Source of the DNA: an uncultured Phycisphaerales bacterium
Lineage (GTDB): Bacteria; Planctomycetota; Phycisphaerae; Phycisphaerales; UBA1924
DNA: 50,581 bases
Reading direction: 5' to 3'
Assembly (NCBI GenBank): GCA_937858155.1
Contig: CALLYM010000219.1
Location: forward strand, 1 to 50,581
Part shown: positions 24,614 to 33,019 of the stretch, piece after piece
How positions within the stretch are numbered: position 1 is the stretch's first letter
Layout of the letters: each line of letters begins with the position of its first letter
Position numbers and translations under genes: made by a program
Notes under the pieces: model-generated
What the model saw: only the letters and a program-made list of their open reading frames with translations
Told to the model about the DNA's origin: nothing
Database searches by the model: none

Positions 24614-25141
24614 GTGACCAAAGGAACCGCCAGAATCCGCCCGATTGCCATCGCCGTCAGCAGGTACAACGCCAGCGTGACCGAGCCTCTGCTGCAGGGC
24701 GCTATCGGCGTTTACACCCGCGCAGGGGGGCGTGAACGCGACCTCCTGATCCTCGATGCGCCGGGCGCGTTCGAGCTGCCTGTACTCGCGGCGGCGGCCC
24801 TGCGTCGGAAGAACATCGCGGGTGTCGTGGCGCTCGGGTGCGTCGTGAAGGGTGAAACCCGCCACGACCGGGTGCTGGGCAGCACCGTCACGCAGGCCCT
24901 GTGCGACCTGAGCGTCCGCGCGCTGAAGCCCGTCGGTCTGGGCGTGCTGACGGTGGAGAACGCTGAGCAGGCCCACGCCCGGGCCGGAGGCGACAAGGGC
25001 AACAAGGGCGCGGAAGCGATGGAAGCCGTGCTCATGACGCTCAACTCCATCGAAGGAGCCGGCGGCAAACGCACGGGCGCCTCCGTGACACCACGCCCTG
25101 ACAAGGCCCGGCGTTCAGCCGCGGGCGGGGGGCGCGCATGA
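24614..25141 (+). CDS. ribH: 6,7-dimethyl-8-ribityllumazine synthase
   Basis: It joins 5-amino-6-ribitylaminouracil with dihydroxybutanone phosphate in riboflavin synthesis. 175 residues with 'AIAVSRYNASVTEPLLQGA', 'DAPGAFELPV', 'GCVVKGETRHD' (catalytic His) and 'GLGVLTVENAEQA'. A basic tail of about 25 residues follows the normal end. GTG 24614 is the start: it leaves the usual short N-terminus before the first strand, and TACACT ends 7 nt upstream. The stop overlaps the nusB start (ATGA). Confidence 0.94.
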   Translation: MTKGTARIRPIAIAVSRYNASVTEPLLQGAIGVYTRAGGRERDLLILDAPGAFELPVLAAAALRRKNIAGVVALGCVVKGETRHDRVLGSTVTQALCDLSVRALKPVGLGVLTVENAEQAHARAGGDKGNKGAEAMEAVLMTLNSIEGAGGKRTGASVTPRPDKARRSAAGGGRA

Positions 25142-25728
25142 CCGAGCAAGCACCGACCACCGCGCCCGACTTGGTGAGACGCCTCGGGTTTGAGTGTGTG
25201 TACCGCCTTCCCCAGTTCGACTTTGCCGGCGCTCTGTCCGCTCAGCACACCCCCGTGGACGCCGACGCGGCCATGCGCGGCATGACACCCGAGCAGCGCG
25301 ACCGTGTCCATAACGTCGCGGCGCGACGGCTTGCGTTCCAGCTGCTCTACCAGCTGGAAGCATCCGGCTGTGGGAACGACGCGAGTTCTGTCGTCGCCGC
25401 CGAGCTTGCTCGCGTGACGGACTTGGGCCCTCTCGCGGCGGAAAAGGTTTCTGCCCTTGTGACGGGCGCGTGGATCGGCCGATCCCAGGCCGATGCAGCA
25501 TTCACCGCGCTCGCACCCCAGTGGCCCTCGCACCGCCAGGCGGGCGTGGATCGGGCCATCCTGAGGCTCGCCCACCATGAAGTTACCAAGGGCGTGACAC
25601 CCGCGCGAATCGCCATAAACGAGGCCGTGGAGTTGGCCCGCGCATTCAGCACGGAGAAGAGCCCGGCCTTTATTAATGCGCTTTTGGACAAGGTCGCGGC
25701 CAAGGCCGCCGGGGCCGGTGGGGCGTAG
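25138..25728 (+). CDS. nusB: Transcription antitermination factor NusB
   Basis: NusB with NusE (S10) binds boxA in rRNA leaders and stops early termination. The 196-residue protein is longer than the usual 130-150: about 58 extra residues precede the family start 'RVHNVAARRLAFQLLYQLEA'. The C-terminal half has 'RQAGVDRAILRLAHHEV' and 'ARIAINEAVELARAFSTEKSPAFINALLDKV'. The ATGA overlap with ribH and the 2-nt gap to ftsY place all three in one operon. An internal start that removes the extension is possible. Confidence 0.93.
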   Translation: MTEQAPTTAPDLVRRLGFECVYRLPQFDFAGALSAQHTPVDADAAMRGMTPEQRDRVHNVAARRLAFQLLYQLEASGCGNDASSVVAAELARVTDLGPLAAEKVSALVTGAWIGRSQADAAFTALAPQWPSHRQAGVDRAILRLAHHEVTKGVTPARIAINEAVELARAFSTEKSPAFINALLDKVAAKAAGAGGA

Positions 25729-25730
25729 CC

Positions 25731-26687
25731 ATGGCGTTCTTCCGTTCCATCGCGGGCGCCTTCAAAAAGGGGCTGGAAAAGACGCGGGACGCGCTGGTCT
25801 CCGGCGTGCAGGGTCTCCGGAGCATCCTGACGGGCCGAACGCTCGACGAGGCACTCATCTCCGAAGTGGAACGCCGCCTGCTCCAGGCCGACGTTGGCAC
25901 AAAGACGACTGCCAAGCTCATCGATGGGCTCCGCGCCGACTTCCGGGCGGGCAAAATGAAGAGTGGTGACGAAGCACTCGCGTACCTCAAGCGGGAGATC
26001 GCCGCCCTCTGGCCACAGCAGGACCGCACACTCCACCTCGCGCCGGTGGGCCAGAAGCCGTCGGTCATCCTGGTCACCGGCGTCAACGGCGTGGGCAAGA
26101 CCACCAGCATCGCGAAGATCGCCGCGGCCCTGCGACGCGACGGGAAGACGGTGCTGCTCGGTGCGTGCGACACGTTTCGGGCGGGCGCGGTGGCACAGCT
26201 GGAGGTCTGGGCTCAGCGCCTGGGTGTGGAAGTGGTCAAGGGCCAGCAGGGTGGCGACCCCGCGGCGGTCGCATTCGATGCGTGCACCGCCGCGAAGGCG
26301 CGCGGCGTCGACGTGCTGGTGCTCGACACCGCGGGGCGGCTGCATACCCAGGACCCGCTCATGCGCCAGCTCTCCAAGATCCGCTCGGTGGTCCAGAAGC
26401 AGGTCCCGGACGCGCCCCACGAGGTGCTGCTCGTGCTCGACGCCACCAGCGGGCAGAACGCCCTGCGCCAGGCCGAAGAATTCAGCAAGGCCGCGGGCGT
26501 GACGGGGATATTCCTTTCCAAGCTCGACGGCACCGCGAAAGGCGGCATCGTCGTTGCCGTGCGGGACGTGACCGACATCCCCGTCAAGTTTGTGGGCGTG
26601 GGCGAGACCCCGGACGACGTGCAGCCGTTCGACCCCGGTGCGTTCGTGGAAGCGTTATTTTCCGAGGAACGCCGGGAGAACGCGTGA
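25731..26687 (+). CDS. ftsY: Signal recognition particle receptor FtsY
   Basis: A GTPase that docks SRP-ribosome complexes at the membrane for co-translational insertion. The 318 residues comprise the N domain (about 1-95) and G domain: G1 'GVNGVGKTT' (117-125), 'DTFRAGAVAQLE', G3 'DTAGRLHT', 'SKLDGTAKGG' and C-terminal 'GVGETPDDVQPFDP'. The acidic A domain of E. coli FtsY is absent, as in many bacteria; membrane contact would rely on the amphipathic N-terminus ('FFRSIAGAFKKGLEK'). Confidence 0.96.
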   Translation: MAFFRSIAGAFKKGLEKTRDALVSGVQGLRSILTGRTLDEALISEVERRLLQADVGTKTTAKLIDGLRADFRAGKMKSGDEALAYLKREIAALWPQQDRTLHLAPVGQKPSVILVTGVNGVGKTTSIAKIAAALRRDGKTVLLGACDTFRAGAVAQLEVWAQRLGVEVVKGQQGGDPAAVAFDACTAAKARGVDVLVLDTAGRLHTQDPLMRQLSKIRSVVQKQVPDAPHEVLLVLDATSGQNALRQAEEFSKAAGVTGIFLSKLDGTAKGGIVVAVRDVTDIPVKFVGVGETPDDVQPFDPGAFVEALFSEERRENA

Positions 26688-26690
26688 CGT

Positions 26691-28421
26691 TCACGCCCGG
26701 CGCACGAGCGAGACCGGGCTCTTTCCCTCGCGTATGGATTGGCGGATCTGGGCCAGCCTCAGCAGGGCCGGTTTGGGCGTGCCGTCAGCCTTGAGCAGCG
26801 CCCCGCCGGGCATTTCTGGGGGCACCGGCGCGTTCGAGTCCGTGAGTTCGTGCCAGCACACAGAATGCACATAAGGCTTGCTCAGCGCAATGCTCAGTGC
26901 CTGTGTCATCCACTGCACCTGCACAGCCTCGCTCCAGGGCTGTCGCCAATACCCCGGCTCGTAAGGATCATCAGGCTCGGCGCCCGCGCGCGGTACAAAC
27001 GGCTTGGGCGAGATCGGGCTGCTGGGGGCCCCGATGGCGGACACCGCGATCGGCTTCTCCAGCGCAGCGAACTTGTCCAGCATCGCGGAAAAACTCAGCA
27101 TGTCCCGCGTGCTCGTGCCAGGTTCCGCGGCCCCCATCTGCACCCGCAGCGCGATCGCGTCGATCGGCAGCCCCGCCGTGAGCGCCGCCTCGGCGTACAG
27201 GTACGGTGGGATGCTCCGCTTGTTCGTCGTGTGGTACTCGCCCCAGGGCTGGGTTACTTCCAACTGCACCTTCGCGTTGGGGTGCAGCTTCTTCACCAGC
27301 AGCACGCAGATCCGCGTCAGGTCCATGATCTGCTCAAACGAAATCTTGAAGTTCGTGTTGACATGCAGGCCGCTCGCCACCGTCCACCGCGAGATCGTCT
27401 TGCGGTACCGCGTCACGATCGCCTGCACGTGCTCGAACACCAGGTCCCGCAGCGTCTCGTAGTCGTTCTCCCAGATGAACAGCCACTCCGGTGCGCACTG
27501 CGGGCGGAAGTCGATCACGGGCCCGCCCACGATCGGCAGTTTCGCCGTCCGCACCGCCCACTCGATCCACCGGTCGGTGCTCGTGAAGTTGTACTTGCCC
27601 TCCACCGGCTCCATGTCGATCCACCGCATGGGCATCGTGACAAAGTCGCACGCCGCGCTCAGGGCCCTGGTCTGGGCTTCCGTCACCGGCCCCGGCGACA
27701 CCGCGCACCCCACCAGCGGCGGCGTTGCGAGCACCGCCTGCCCGCTGCCCGGCACCACGATCGGCGCGTTCGCCGCAGGGACCTCGCTCGTGATCTTGGC
27801 CGCCTGGGCACGAGCGGCCTTGTGCCCCTCGCCCGAGATACGCAGCCGCGCCTGCCGGTCGGCCTGGATCAGAGCCAGTTCTTCACCCGCCTCCATGGAG
27901 AGCGCAAGGGCCTGGGCCGCCGCCTTGTTCGCCGCGGGGTTGTATTCGCCGTTGCCATTCCCCCCCGGCAGGCTCTGGGCCACGAGAGCATCGCAGAACC
28001 CTGTGCGGGCCAGCTCAAACTGCTCCATGACCGGATGGTCCGCGGGAAGGTCCGTCAACTGCCAGTCCTCAAGCTTGTTGAGCAGCAGCATGATCTGGCG
28101 TCGCGCCAGCTCGATCATGAGCAGGTAGGGCTTTTCGCGTTCGGGCAGCAGGCACGTGTGCACCGTGAGAAGCCCCATCGACTCGCCGTGCGGAGTCGGC
28201 TGGTGCTTCGCGAGGCCCTCCGGCAACCGCGGACTGGGCACCAGAAGCTGCACCGCGAGCCCCGCCGCCTGCGGCGCCGGCTTGACGCACCGCACAAGGC
28301 TCGGGGAGAGGTCGATACTCCCCTGCAGCGGCACCTCGTCCGCCCCGACAAGGAATGCATGACGCGGCGGGAAGTGCGCCACGTCTACGCCGTCACTGTC
28401 AAAGACCACGAAGGAAAGCAT
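26691..28421 (-). CDS. GH10-xylanase-like protein without catalytic glutamates
   Basis: 576 residues with no signal peptide. An N-terminal domain (about 1-230) of unknown type is followed by a barrel resembling glycoside hydrolase family 10: 'FVTMPMRWIDMEPVEGKYNF' (260-279), 'WTVASGLH' at the acid/base site (346-353), 'PIAVSAIG' at the nucleophile site (457-464) and 'CWHELTDSN' near the end. Active GH10 enzymes have N-E and T-E at those two sites; here they read S350-G351 and S461-A462, so xylanase activity is unlikely. It may bind carbohydrate or act on something else. TAGACC ends 6 nt before the ATG. Confidence 0.75.
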   Translation of the reverse strand: MLSFVVFDSDGVDVAHFPPRHAFLVGADEVPLQGSIDLSPSLVRCVKPAPQAAGLAVQLLVPSPRLPEGLAKHQPTPHGESMGLLTVHTCLLPEREKPYLLMIELARRQIMLLLNKLEDWQLTDLPADHPVMEQFELARTGFCDALVAQSLPGGNGNGEYNPAANKAAAQALALSMEAGEELALIQADRQARLRISGEGHKAARAQAAKITSEVPAANAPIVVPGSGQAVLATPPLVGCAVSPGPVTEAQTRALSAACDFVTMPMRWIDMEPVEGKYNFTSTDRWIEWAVRTAKLPIVGGPVIDFRPQCAPEWLFIWENDYETLRDLVFEHVQAIVTRYRKTISRWTVASGLHVNTNFKISFEQIMDLTRICVLLVKKLHPNAKVQLEVTQPWGEYHTTNKRSIPPYLYAEAALTAGLPIDAIALRVQMGAAEPGTSTRDMLSFSAMLDKFAALEKPIAVSAIGAPSSPISPKPFVPRAGAEPDDPYEPGYWRQPWSEAVQVQWMTQALSIALSKPYVHSVCWHELTDSNAPVPPEMPGGALLKADGTPKPALLRLAQIRQSIREGKSPVSLVRRA

Positions 28422-28457
28422 GCAGAGGGTCTACGCAGGAGCCAAGCCCGCCTGCGC

Positions 28458-28475
28458 CCCGCGAACAGACGCGGG
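28458..28475. other. Hairpin in the spacer upstream of the GH10-like gene
   Basis: CCCGCG-AACAGA-CGCGGG, a perfect 6-bp stem in the 183-nt gap between the MEMO-family gene stop and the GH10-like start. It has no T-run and its role is unclear. Confidence 0.35.
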
Positions 28476-28604
28476 CCCAGCCGGTGCGAATCGGTCATTG
28501 TGGGTAGGGAGCGGGGCCTTGGCAACCCCCCCAGCAACCTTTTGCGGGAGATTCGAGCCTCCCAGCGTCCGACCGAAACACTCCGACAAACCCGCCCGAG
28601 CGTC

Positions 28605-29963
28605 CTACGCCATCACCATGCTCGCGCTCGTGACAAGGGTGGTCCCTTCCGGGTCCATTGCGCCCGAGTACGACAGCATCTCGACCCGGTTCGGGTTCGC
28701 GAGCTTGCACGCGGCCACCAGGTTGCCCAGCGAGCACCAGCGGGTGGCGTTGCCCTGCCACGACATGGCCGACACCATCTCGTCGGGCTTGAGTTCTGTG
28801 AGCATTCGGAGCAGGTCCTGGTCGTGCCGGAACACGTTGTTGCGCGCCTCAACCACCTGTGGGTCGTCTCCCGCCATGGCGAGCTGATCACCGAACGCGG
28901 GCCCCACGTGCGACAGGTCCGCGCTGCTCACGATCAGCGTCTTGCCCGGCGACGTGGCCAGGGTCTTCCGCATGGACTCGAGAAACGGGTCCAGGGCCAG
29001 GCCCTTGCCGTCATACGACTCGCCGTTGTTCGCGGCGGGGTCATGCACCAGCGCGGCGAACACCATGGGGAACCTCCCGGTATCGCCCTTCCCCAGGCAA
29101 TGCTGGATCCACGGGATCTGCAGCTCGATCGAATGCTCGCGCTCGTGGTCGAACCGGTTCTTGAACAAAAGGTCCGTGTGTGCGCCACCCAGGTTCTTGC
29201 CGAGCGCGTCGATGAACCAGGTGTCGGCCTCGCACGTGCCCAGAGGAGACTCGTACCCCTTGGGGCTGCCCGTCACGCCCGTGCCTTCGCCGAAGTGGTT
29301 CGTCCCCAGGATGATCACGCGGTCCGGGCGGTCGACCACACGCATCCGGCCCCACGTGGCGCCGTAATTGACCCACCCTCGCGGGTAATCCAGGTGCGGC
29401 GCCACCACCGCGCGCGGAAGCGAGTCAAAAGAGGGCTTCTCGGCGTCCTTGAGCGCCATGGACATCCACTCGTCAAAGTGGAACCGCATCCGCTCCGCGC
29501 CAAGGGCGCCCTTCTGCTCCGCGCTCAACGCCTCGAACTTTTCCTGGGACCCAAGGTGAGAAGCGGCCATCGCGTCCGCCATCGCCGCGGTCGAGCCCGG
29601 CGGCAGGTTGGGCGCAGAATCAAAGTCTGTGTGAATTTTCGAGATGATCGCGTTGTACACAGGGCCTTCCAGCAGTCCCGCGTCGTCGAGCTGCGCGACA
29701 AGCTGCTCGAGGATCGGGCGTGTCAGCCCGCGGCCCACCGCGCTCACGACCTCGTCCAGGTTCTTCTGCCCATCCAGCATGGGGAGCACGAACTGCGCTG
29801 CCGGGCTGGTCACCACCGCACGCTCCGAGACCTGCCGCGCGTCCGCGATGCCCATGAGCTGCTGCCCCTGCACTTCCGCCGGGAACACGCGTACCTGCCG
29901 CAGCTTGGGGCGCTGCTGGTGCGGGGCCTGGGGGTTGAACTTCGGTTGTGGAGACTCGCTCAT
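28605..29963 (-). CDS. AmmeMemoRadiSam system protein B (MEMO family) with N-terminal extension
   Basis: 452 residues. The C-terminal 270 residues are a MEMO-type dioxygenase-like domain: 'VVAPHLDYPRGWVNYG' (H190), 'ILGTNHFG', 'FDHEREHSIELQIPW' and 'IVSSADLSHVG', which supply the expected His/Asp/Glu metal site. The N-terminal 185 residues are extra; residues about 55-100 ('PMLDGQKNLDEVVSAVG', 'EQLVAQLDDAGLLEGP') look like a PqqD-type peptide-binding domain (inference). The partner proteins AmmeA and the radical SAM enzyme are not in the window. ATG 29963 is chosen because TACGAT ends 5 nt upstream. Confidence 0.88.
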   Translation of the reverse strand: MSESPQPKFNPQAPHQQRPKLRQVRVFPAEVQGQQLMGIADARQVSERAVVTSPAAQFVLPMLDGQKNLDEVVSAVGRGLTRPILEQLVAQLDDAGLLEGPVYNAIISKIHTDFDSAPNLPPGSTAAMADAMAASHLGSQEKFEALSAEQKGALGAERMRFHFDEWMSMALKDAEKPSFDSLPRAVVAPHLDYPRGWVNYGATWGRMRVVDRPDRVIILGTNHFGEGTGVTGSPKGYESPLGTCEADTWFIDALGKNLGGAHTDLLFKNRFDHEREHSIELQIPWIQHCLGKGDTGRFPMVFAALVHDPAANNGESYDGKGLALDPFLESMRKTLATSPGKTLIVSSADLSHVGPAFGDQLAMAGDDPQVVEARNNVFRHDQDLLRMLTELKPDEMVSAMSWQGNATRWCSLGNLVAACKLANPNRVEMLSYSGAMDPEGTTLVTSASMVMA

Positions 29964-29968
29964 GCTCA

Positions 29969-29974
29969 ATCGTA
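29969..29974 (-). promoter_or_regulatory. -10-like hexamer before the MEMO-family gene
   Basis: TACGAT on the minus strand, 5-nt spacer (TGAGC) to ATG 29963; no Shine-Dalgarno sequence. Confidence 0.55.
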
Positions 29975-30017
29975 GCGGTGGTGAACGGGGTTCAACGCTG
30001 GGAACGCGTCTCCGGCT

Positions 30018-30581
30018 TCACGCGCCCTTCAGCAGCCAGAGCCGCAGCGCCGCCTGAAGGATCACCGCCGCGTACAGGCCCGCGAACAGGTCGTCCAGCA
30101 GAATCCCCCAGCCCTGCCGCGCCGCCTGAATCTGTTTCGCGGGCCACGGCTTGACGATGTCCAGCAACCGGAACAGCACGAATGCGGCCGCGACGGTGCC
30201 CACAGCCCACCAGAACTTCTGGAAGCACGCGCCGGGCAGGAACAGCAGGGGCAGGCACTGGCCCGCCGTCTCGTCGGCGACGACCTCGCCAGGGTCCTTG
30301 CCCCAGCGTTGCTCGGCCTGCCCACCCTGCACGATACACGCGACGCTGAACACCACGAGGATCACCGCCATGACGGCGTTGAAAACCACGGTCCCGGTCT
30401 GCCCGTGCGCCGGGGTGAGCCCAGCCAGCCACAGGCACCCGGCGATCACGCACGGGGGCAGCGAGCCCCACGTGCCTGAGGCAATCTTCATGTGCCCCAG
30501 GCCAAAGGTCGTCAGCAGTGGAAGTCGTGGCTGTGCCAAGGCGACAAGCATACCAGCCGTAGGCATTGACCTCCGCGTCAT
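30018..30581 (-). CDS. pgpA: Phosphatidylglycerophosphatase A
   Basis: It dephosphorylates phosphatidylglycerol phosphate to phosphatidylglycerol. The 187-residue membrane protein has the family pattern 'FGLGHMKIASGTWGSLPP' near the N-terminus and 'LLDDLFAGLYAAVIL' near the C-terminus (acidic metal site), with about four membrane helices. ATG 30581 has GGAG 7 nt upstream, so it is preferred over internal ATGs at 30566 and 30551. It diverges from the hydrolase gene across 34 bp. Confidence 0.93.
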   Translation of the reverse strand: MTRRSMPTAGMLVALAQPRLPLLTTFGLGHMKIASGTWGSLPPCVIAGCLWLAGLTPAHGQTGTVVFNAVMAVILVVFSVACIVQGGQAEQRWGKDPGEVVADETAGQCLPLLFLPGACFQKFWWAVGTVAAAFVLFRLLDIVKPWPAKQIQAARQGWGILLDDLFAGLYAAVILQAALRLWLLKGA

Positions 30582-30604
30582 TCACGATCTCCGCCAGACC
30601 TTTC

Positions 30605-30610
30605 TACGCT
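30605..30610 (+). promoter_or_regulatory. -10-like hexamer before the hydrolase/NTF2 gene
   Basis: TACGCT, 5-nt spacer (TCCCC) to ATG 30616; no Shine-Dalgarno sequence. Confidence 0.55.
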
Positions 30611-30615
30611 TCCCC

Positions 30616-31866
30616 ATGATCGCCCCAACCCCGCTCGCCCTCCTCTGCTCGCTCGTGATATCTCTCCTCGCCCTGCCGGCTTCCGCGCAGCAGTACACAG
30701 CGCGCGACTGGCAGACCGTCAAGATCGACGCCAAGACCACCATGAAGTTCGCGATGGTCTTCCCCAACGGCTTTGACAAAGACCGCGAATACCCCGTGCT
30801 CCTTGCGCTGCCGCCCGGCGCCCAGGACGAGAACATGACCGAGGACGCGCTCGCCCGCTACTGGGAACGGGAGGCCAAGTCCCGTGGCTGGGTCGTCGTG
30901 GCGCCAGTCTCCACCGAGGACGGCGCGAATCTCCGCTGGGAGATAGACCCGCTCCTGGACGAAGTCGCCAAGCGCGTCAAGGTGGAGGGTGGGAAGTTCC
31001 ATATCGCGGGTATCAGCAACGGCGGGCTCTCCGCGTTCAACCTCGCCGTGCGCGAGCCCGAGCGTTTTGCGAGCCTCACGACCCTGCCGGGGCACCCGCC
31101 CAACGCCGTGGACTTCGGCAAACTGTTCAGGATCAAGGACATCCCTGTCACCATGTTCGTGGGCGAGCAGGATGTCAAGTGGCACGACGAGGGCCAGAAG
31201 ACCGAAGAGAAACTCAAGAAGCTGGGTGGCAAGGTCCGCTTCGAGATCGTGAAGGGGGAGGGGCACGTCATGAACCTGAAGCCCAAGGACCTCTTCGATC
31301 TGTTCGAGTCCAATCGCCCCAAGGCTGCCCCGGTGCCGCCGCCGGAAACCCCGGAGAAGACCGCCGCGAAGGAGGAGATCGGCGCGGTGCTCGATGACTT
31401 TCACAACGCCGCGTCCAAAGCCGACTTTGATCGTTACTTCGCCCACTTCACCGACTCGGCCGTGTTCATCGGCACCGACTCGACCGAGCGCTGGACCGTG
31501 GACGAGTTCAAGAAGTACTGCGAGCCCAACTTCCGGATCGGCAAGGGCTGGACCTACACGCCCGTGGACCGCCACATTGAACTCAACGCCCGCGCGGACA
31601 CCGCGTGGTTTGATGAGCTGCTCGAGAACTCCAAGTACGGACTGTGCCGGGGCTCGGGCGTGCTCACGCGTGACGCGGTTGTCGGCGTCGGCGCCGACGG
31701 CAAGCCTGGAGCAAAGGTCAGGTGGCGCATCCAGCACTACGTGCTGTCGATGACAGTCCCTAACGACACCGCCGAGAGCGTCGTCCGCATCATGAAACCA
31801 AAGCAGAAAAAGCCGCAGCCACCCACAGACGACCCGGATGGCAAGAAAAAGCCCTCGGGAAAGTAG
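30616..31866 (+). CDS. Secreted alpha/beta-hydrolase fused to an NTF2-like (SnoaL-type) domain
   Basis: 416 residues. A signal peptide ('LALPASA', cut after about residue 24) is followed by an esterase-like alpha/beta-hydrolase domain (about 30-230) with nucleophile elbow 'GISNGG' (S134), a likely acid in 'FVGEQDVKWHD' and His in 'GEGHVMN'. After a Pro-rich linker (about 234-248), residues 252-395 match the SnoaL/NTF2-like fold ('LDDFHNAASKADFDRYFAHF', 'SAVFIGTDSTERW', 'WRIQHYVLSMTVPN'). The tail is rich in Lys and Pro. The NTF2 part may bind ligand or dimerise. Start 30616 puts the signal peptide at the N-terminus. Confidence 0.85.
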   Translation: MIAPTPLALLCSLVISLLALPASAQQYTARDWQTVKIDAKTTMKFAMVFPNGFDKDREYPVLLALPPGAQDENMTEDALARYWEREAKSRGWVVVAPVSTEDGANLRWEIDPLLDEVAKRVKVEGGKFHIAGISNGGLSAFNLAVREPERFASLTTLPGHPPNAVDFGKLFRIKDIPVTMFVGEQDVKWHDEGQKTEEKLKKLGGKVRFEIVKGEGHVMNLKPKDLFDLFESNRPKAAPVPPPETPEKTAAKEEIGAVLDDFHNAASKADFDRYFAHFTDSAVFIGTDSTERWTVDEFKKYCEPNFRIGKGWTYTPVDRHIELNARADTAWFDELLENSKYGLCRGSGVLTRDAVVGVGADGKPGAKVRWRIQHYVLSMTVPNDTAESVVRIMKPKQKKPQPPTDDPDGKKKPSGK

Positions 31867-31953
31867 CGGGGTACAAAGTCCAAAGCCCCTGCGCAAACCA
31901 TTGATTGGCAGTGCCTTGCAGGGATACTCCTGTTCGGATACGTTATCCGGGTC

Positions 31954-32790
31954 ATGCCGGAGGGTGAATCTCACTCGGCGTTCTGGTGGCTCGACCCGAC
32001 CAAGGTCGCCGCCCTGCACCACGAAGCCGCGCAACTCGAAGCGCGGGTTCGGACGTTGCGGACCGAGCGCGACGTGCTGGAAAAGGCGGGCGCGATCCCC
32101 CACGACAGCGATGCCTTGAAGTCGGCCTACGAGCAGGCGTACCGGGACTCATTCGTCAAGGTGTCCGAGCGCGGGAAGTTCGTGGGCGCCGTGCTGGCCG
32201 GCGTGCTCGCCGCCATCCTCTTCGGCCTGATCACCGTGTGGGGCGCGTCGTGCCAGGCGAAGAACGAACGGACCATCGCCCAACGCGTCGCATTCCAGGC
32301 GGACCTGTTCCAGAAACAGTCCAGCGCGGTGGACCGGTTCGGTGAACAATTTCCGGCGGCCGCCTATCGCGCGTTCCAACTCCGGTTGGAATACGCCGAG
32401 ATCATGAAGGAATACGCCACGCTGGGCGCGCCGCCGCCGCAAGACGCCCCGGATGCCGCGAAGCTCTCTTACGCGAGCGGCCTTGCCGATTACTCGCTCC
32501 ACCTGTCCACGTTCAACCGCATGACAGTGGCGGACTACCTCTCAAAGCCCAACATCCTGACCCTCGCGTCCACGGCGGACGCCTTCTTTGGCGATCAGAC
32601 CCGCGTGCTCGCCGACACGCTCCGCGCCGACGCTGATGCGCTCATGGACGCCGGGAACGAACAAGAGGCAAAGACCCGGTACGACCGCCTCGACCAGCGG
32701 TATACCGAGGTGATGAAGGCAATGACAAGTGAACTCCGCAAGACGAAGGACGATCTTGAGACCATGCAGTACGACCCCAGGGGTATCTGA
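31954..32790 (+). CDS. Single-pass membrane protein with coiled-coil regions
   Basis: 278 residues, family not recognised. An N-terminal coiled segment (about 16-75) precedes one membrane helix (about 77-98, 'VGAVLAGVLAAILFGLITVWG'), then a helical domain of about 180 residues ('LFQKQSSAVDRFGEQFPAAAY', continuing to the end) with a Pro-rich break ('GAPPPQDAP'). It is probably an envelope scaffold or sensor-type protein. TACGTT ends 9 nt before the ATG. It is followed at 13 nt by a small lipoprotein gene and then by the papain-like lipoprotein gene. Confidence 0.8.
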   Translation: MPEGESHSAFWWLDPTKVAALHHEAAQLEARVRTLRTERDVLEKAGAIPHDSDALKSAYEQAYRDSFVKVSERGKFVGAVLAGVLAAILFGLITVWGASCQAKNERTIAQRVAFQADLFQKQSSAVDRFGEQFPAAAYRAFQLRLEYAEIMKEYATLGAPPPQDAPDAAKLSYASGLADYSLHLSTFNRMTVADYLSKPNILTLASTADAFFGDQTRVLADTLRADADALMDAGNEQEAKTRYDRLDQRYTEVMKAMTSELRKTKDDLETMQYDPRGI

Positions 32791-32803
32791 AAGGGCAAGA
32801 AAC

Positions 32804-32959
32804 ATGAATACCACTTTACAGACTCGGCGGATGATGGCGTGCGTCCTCGTAGTCGCCGCCGCATGCATCCCACTCGCCTCGTGCACAAAGAAGTACGGCG
32901 GGCACCTGGCGCCCGTGCCGCCACCCCCGCCCCCGCCGCCCGCGGCGGGTGGCAAGTAG
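32804..32959 (+). CDS. Small proline-rich lipoprotein
   Basis: 51 residues: signal peptide, lipobox 'LASC', and a mature part of only about 24 residues with eight prolines in a row near the end ('PVPPPPPPPPAAGGK'). The polyproline tail suggests a short spacer or protein-binding tether at the membrane. ATG 32804 lies 13 nt after the preceding stop, so the two are probably co-transcribed. Proline-run translation would need EF-P. Function unknown. Confidence 0.7.
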   Translation: MNTTLQTRRMMACVLVVAAACIPLASCTKKYGGHLAPVPPPPPPPPAAGGK

Positions 32960-33019
32960 CACCCGCTGGAACGCCGCTTCCCCAGGGTGCGGCAACCGAC
33001 CTTTCTCATGGAGCAACCC

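Noticed and set aside
26739-29975. A very long plus-strand open frame (over 1000 codons) opposite the GH10-like and MEMO genes
   Set aside because: It is a GC-rich antisense shadow: Arg/His/Pro/Leu-rich with no domain, and it covers two well-supported minus-strand genes. The same holds for the long plus-strand frames at 38777-41113 and 41106-43949.
31906-31920. A sigma54-like TGGCAG...TTGCA sequence before the membrane protein gene at 31954
   Set aside because: The GG-to-GC spacing is one base short of that needed, unlike the exact match before hsp20.
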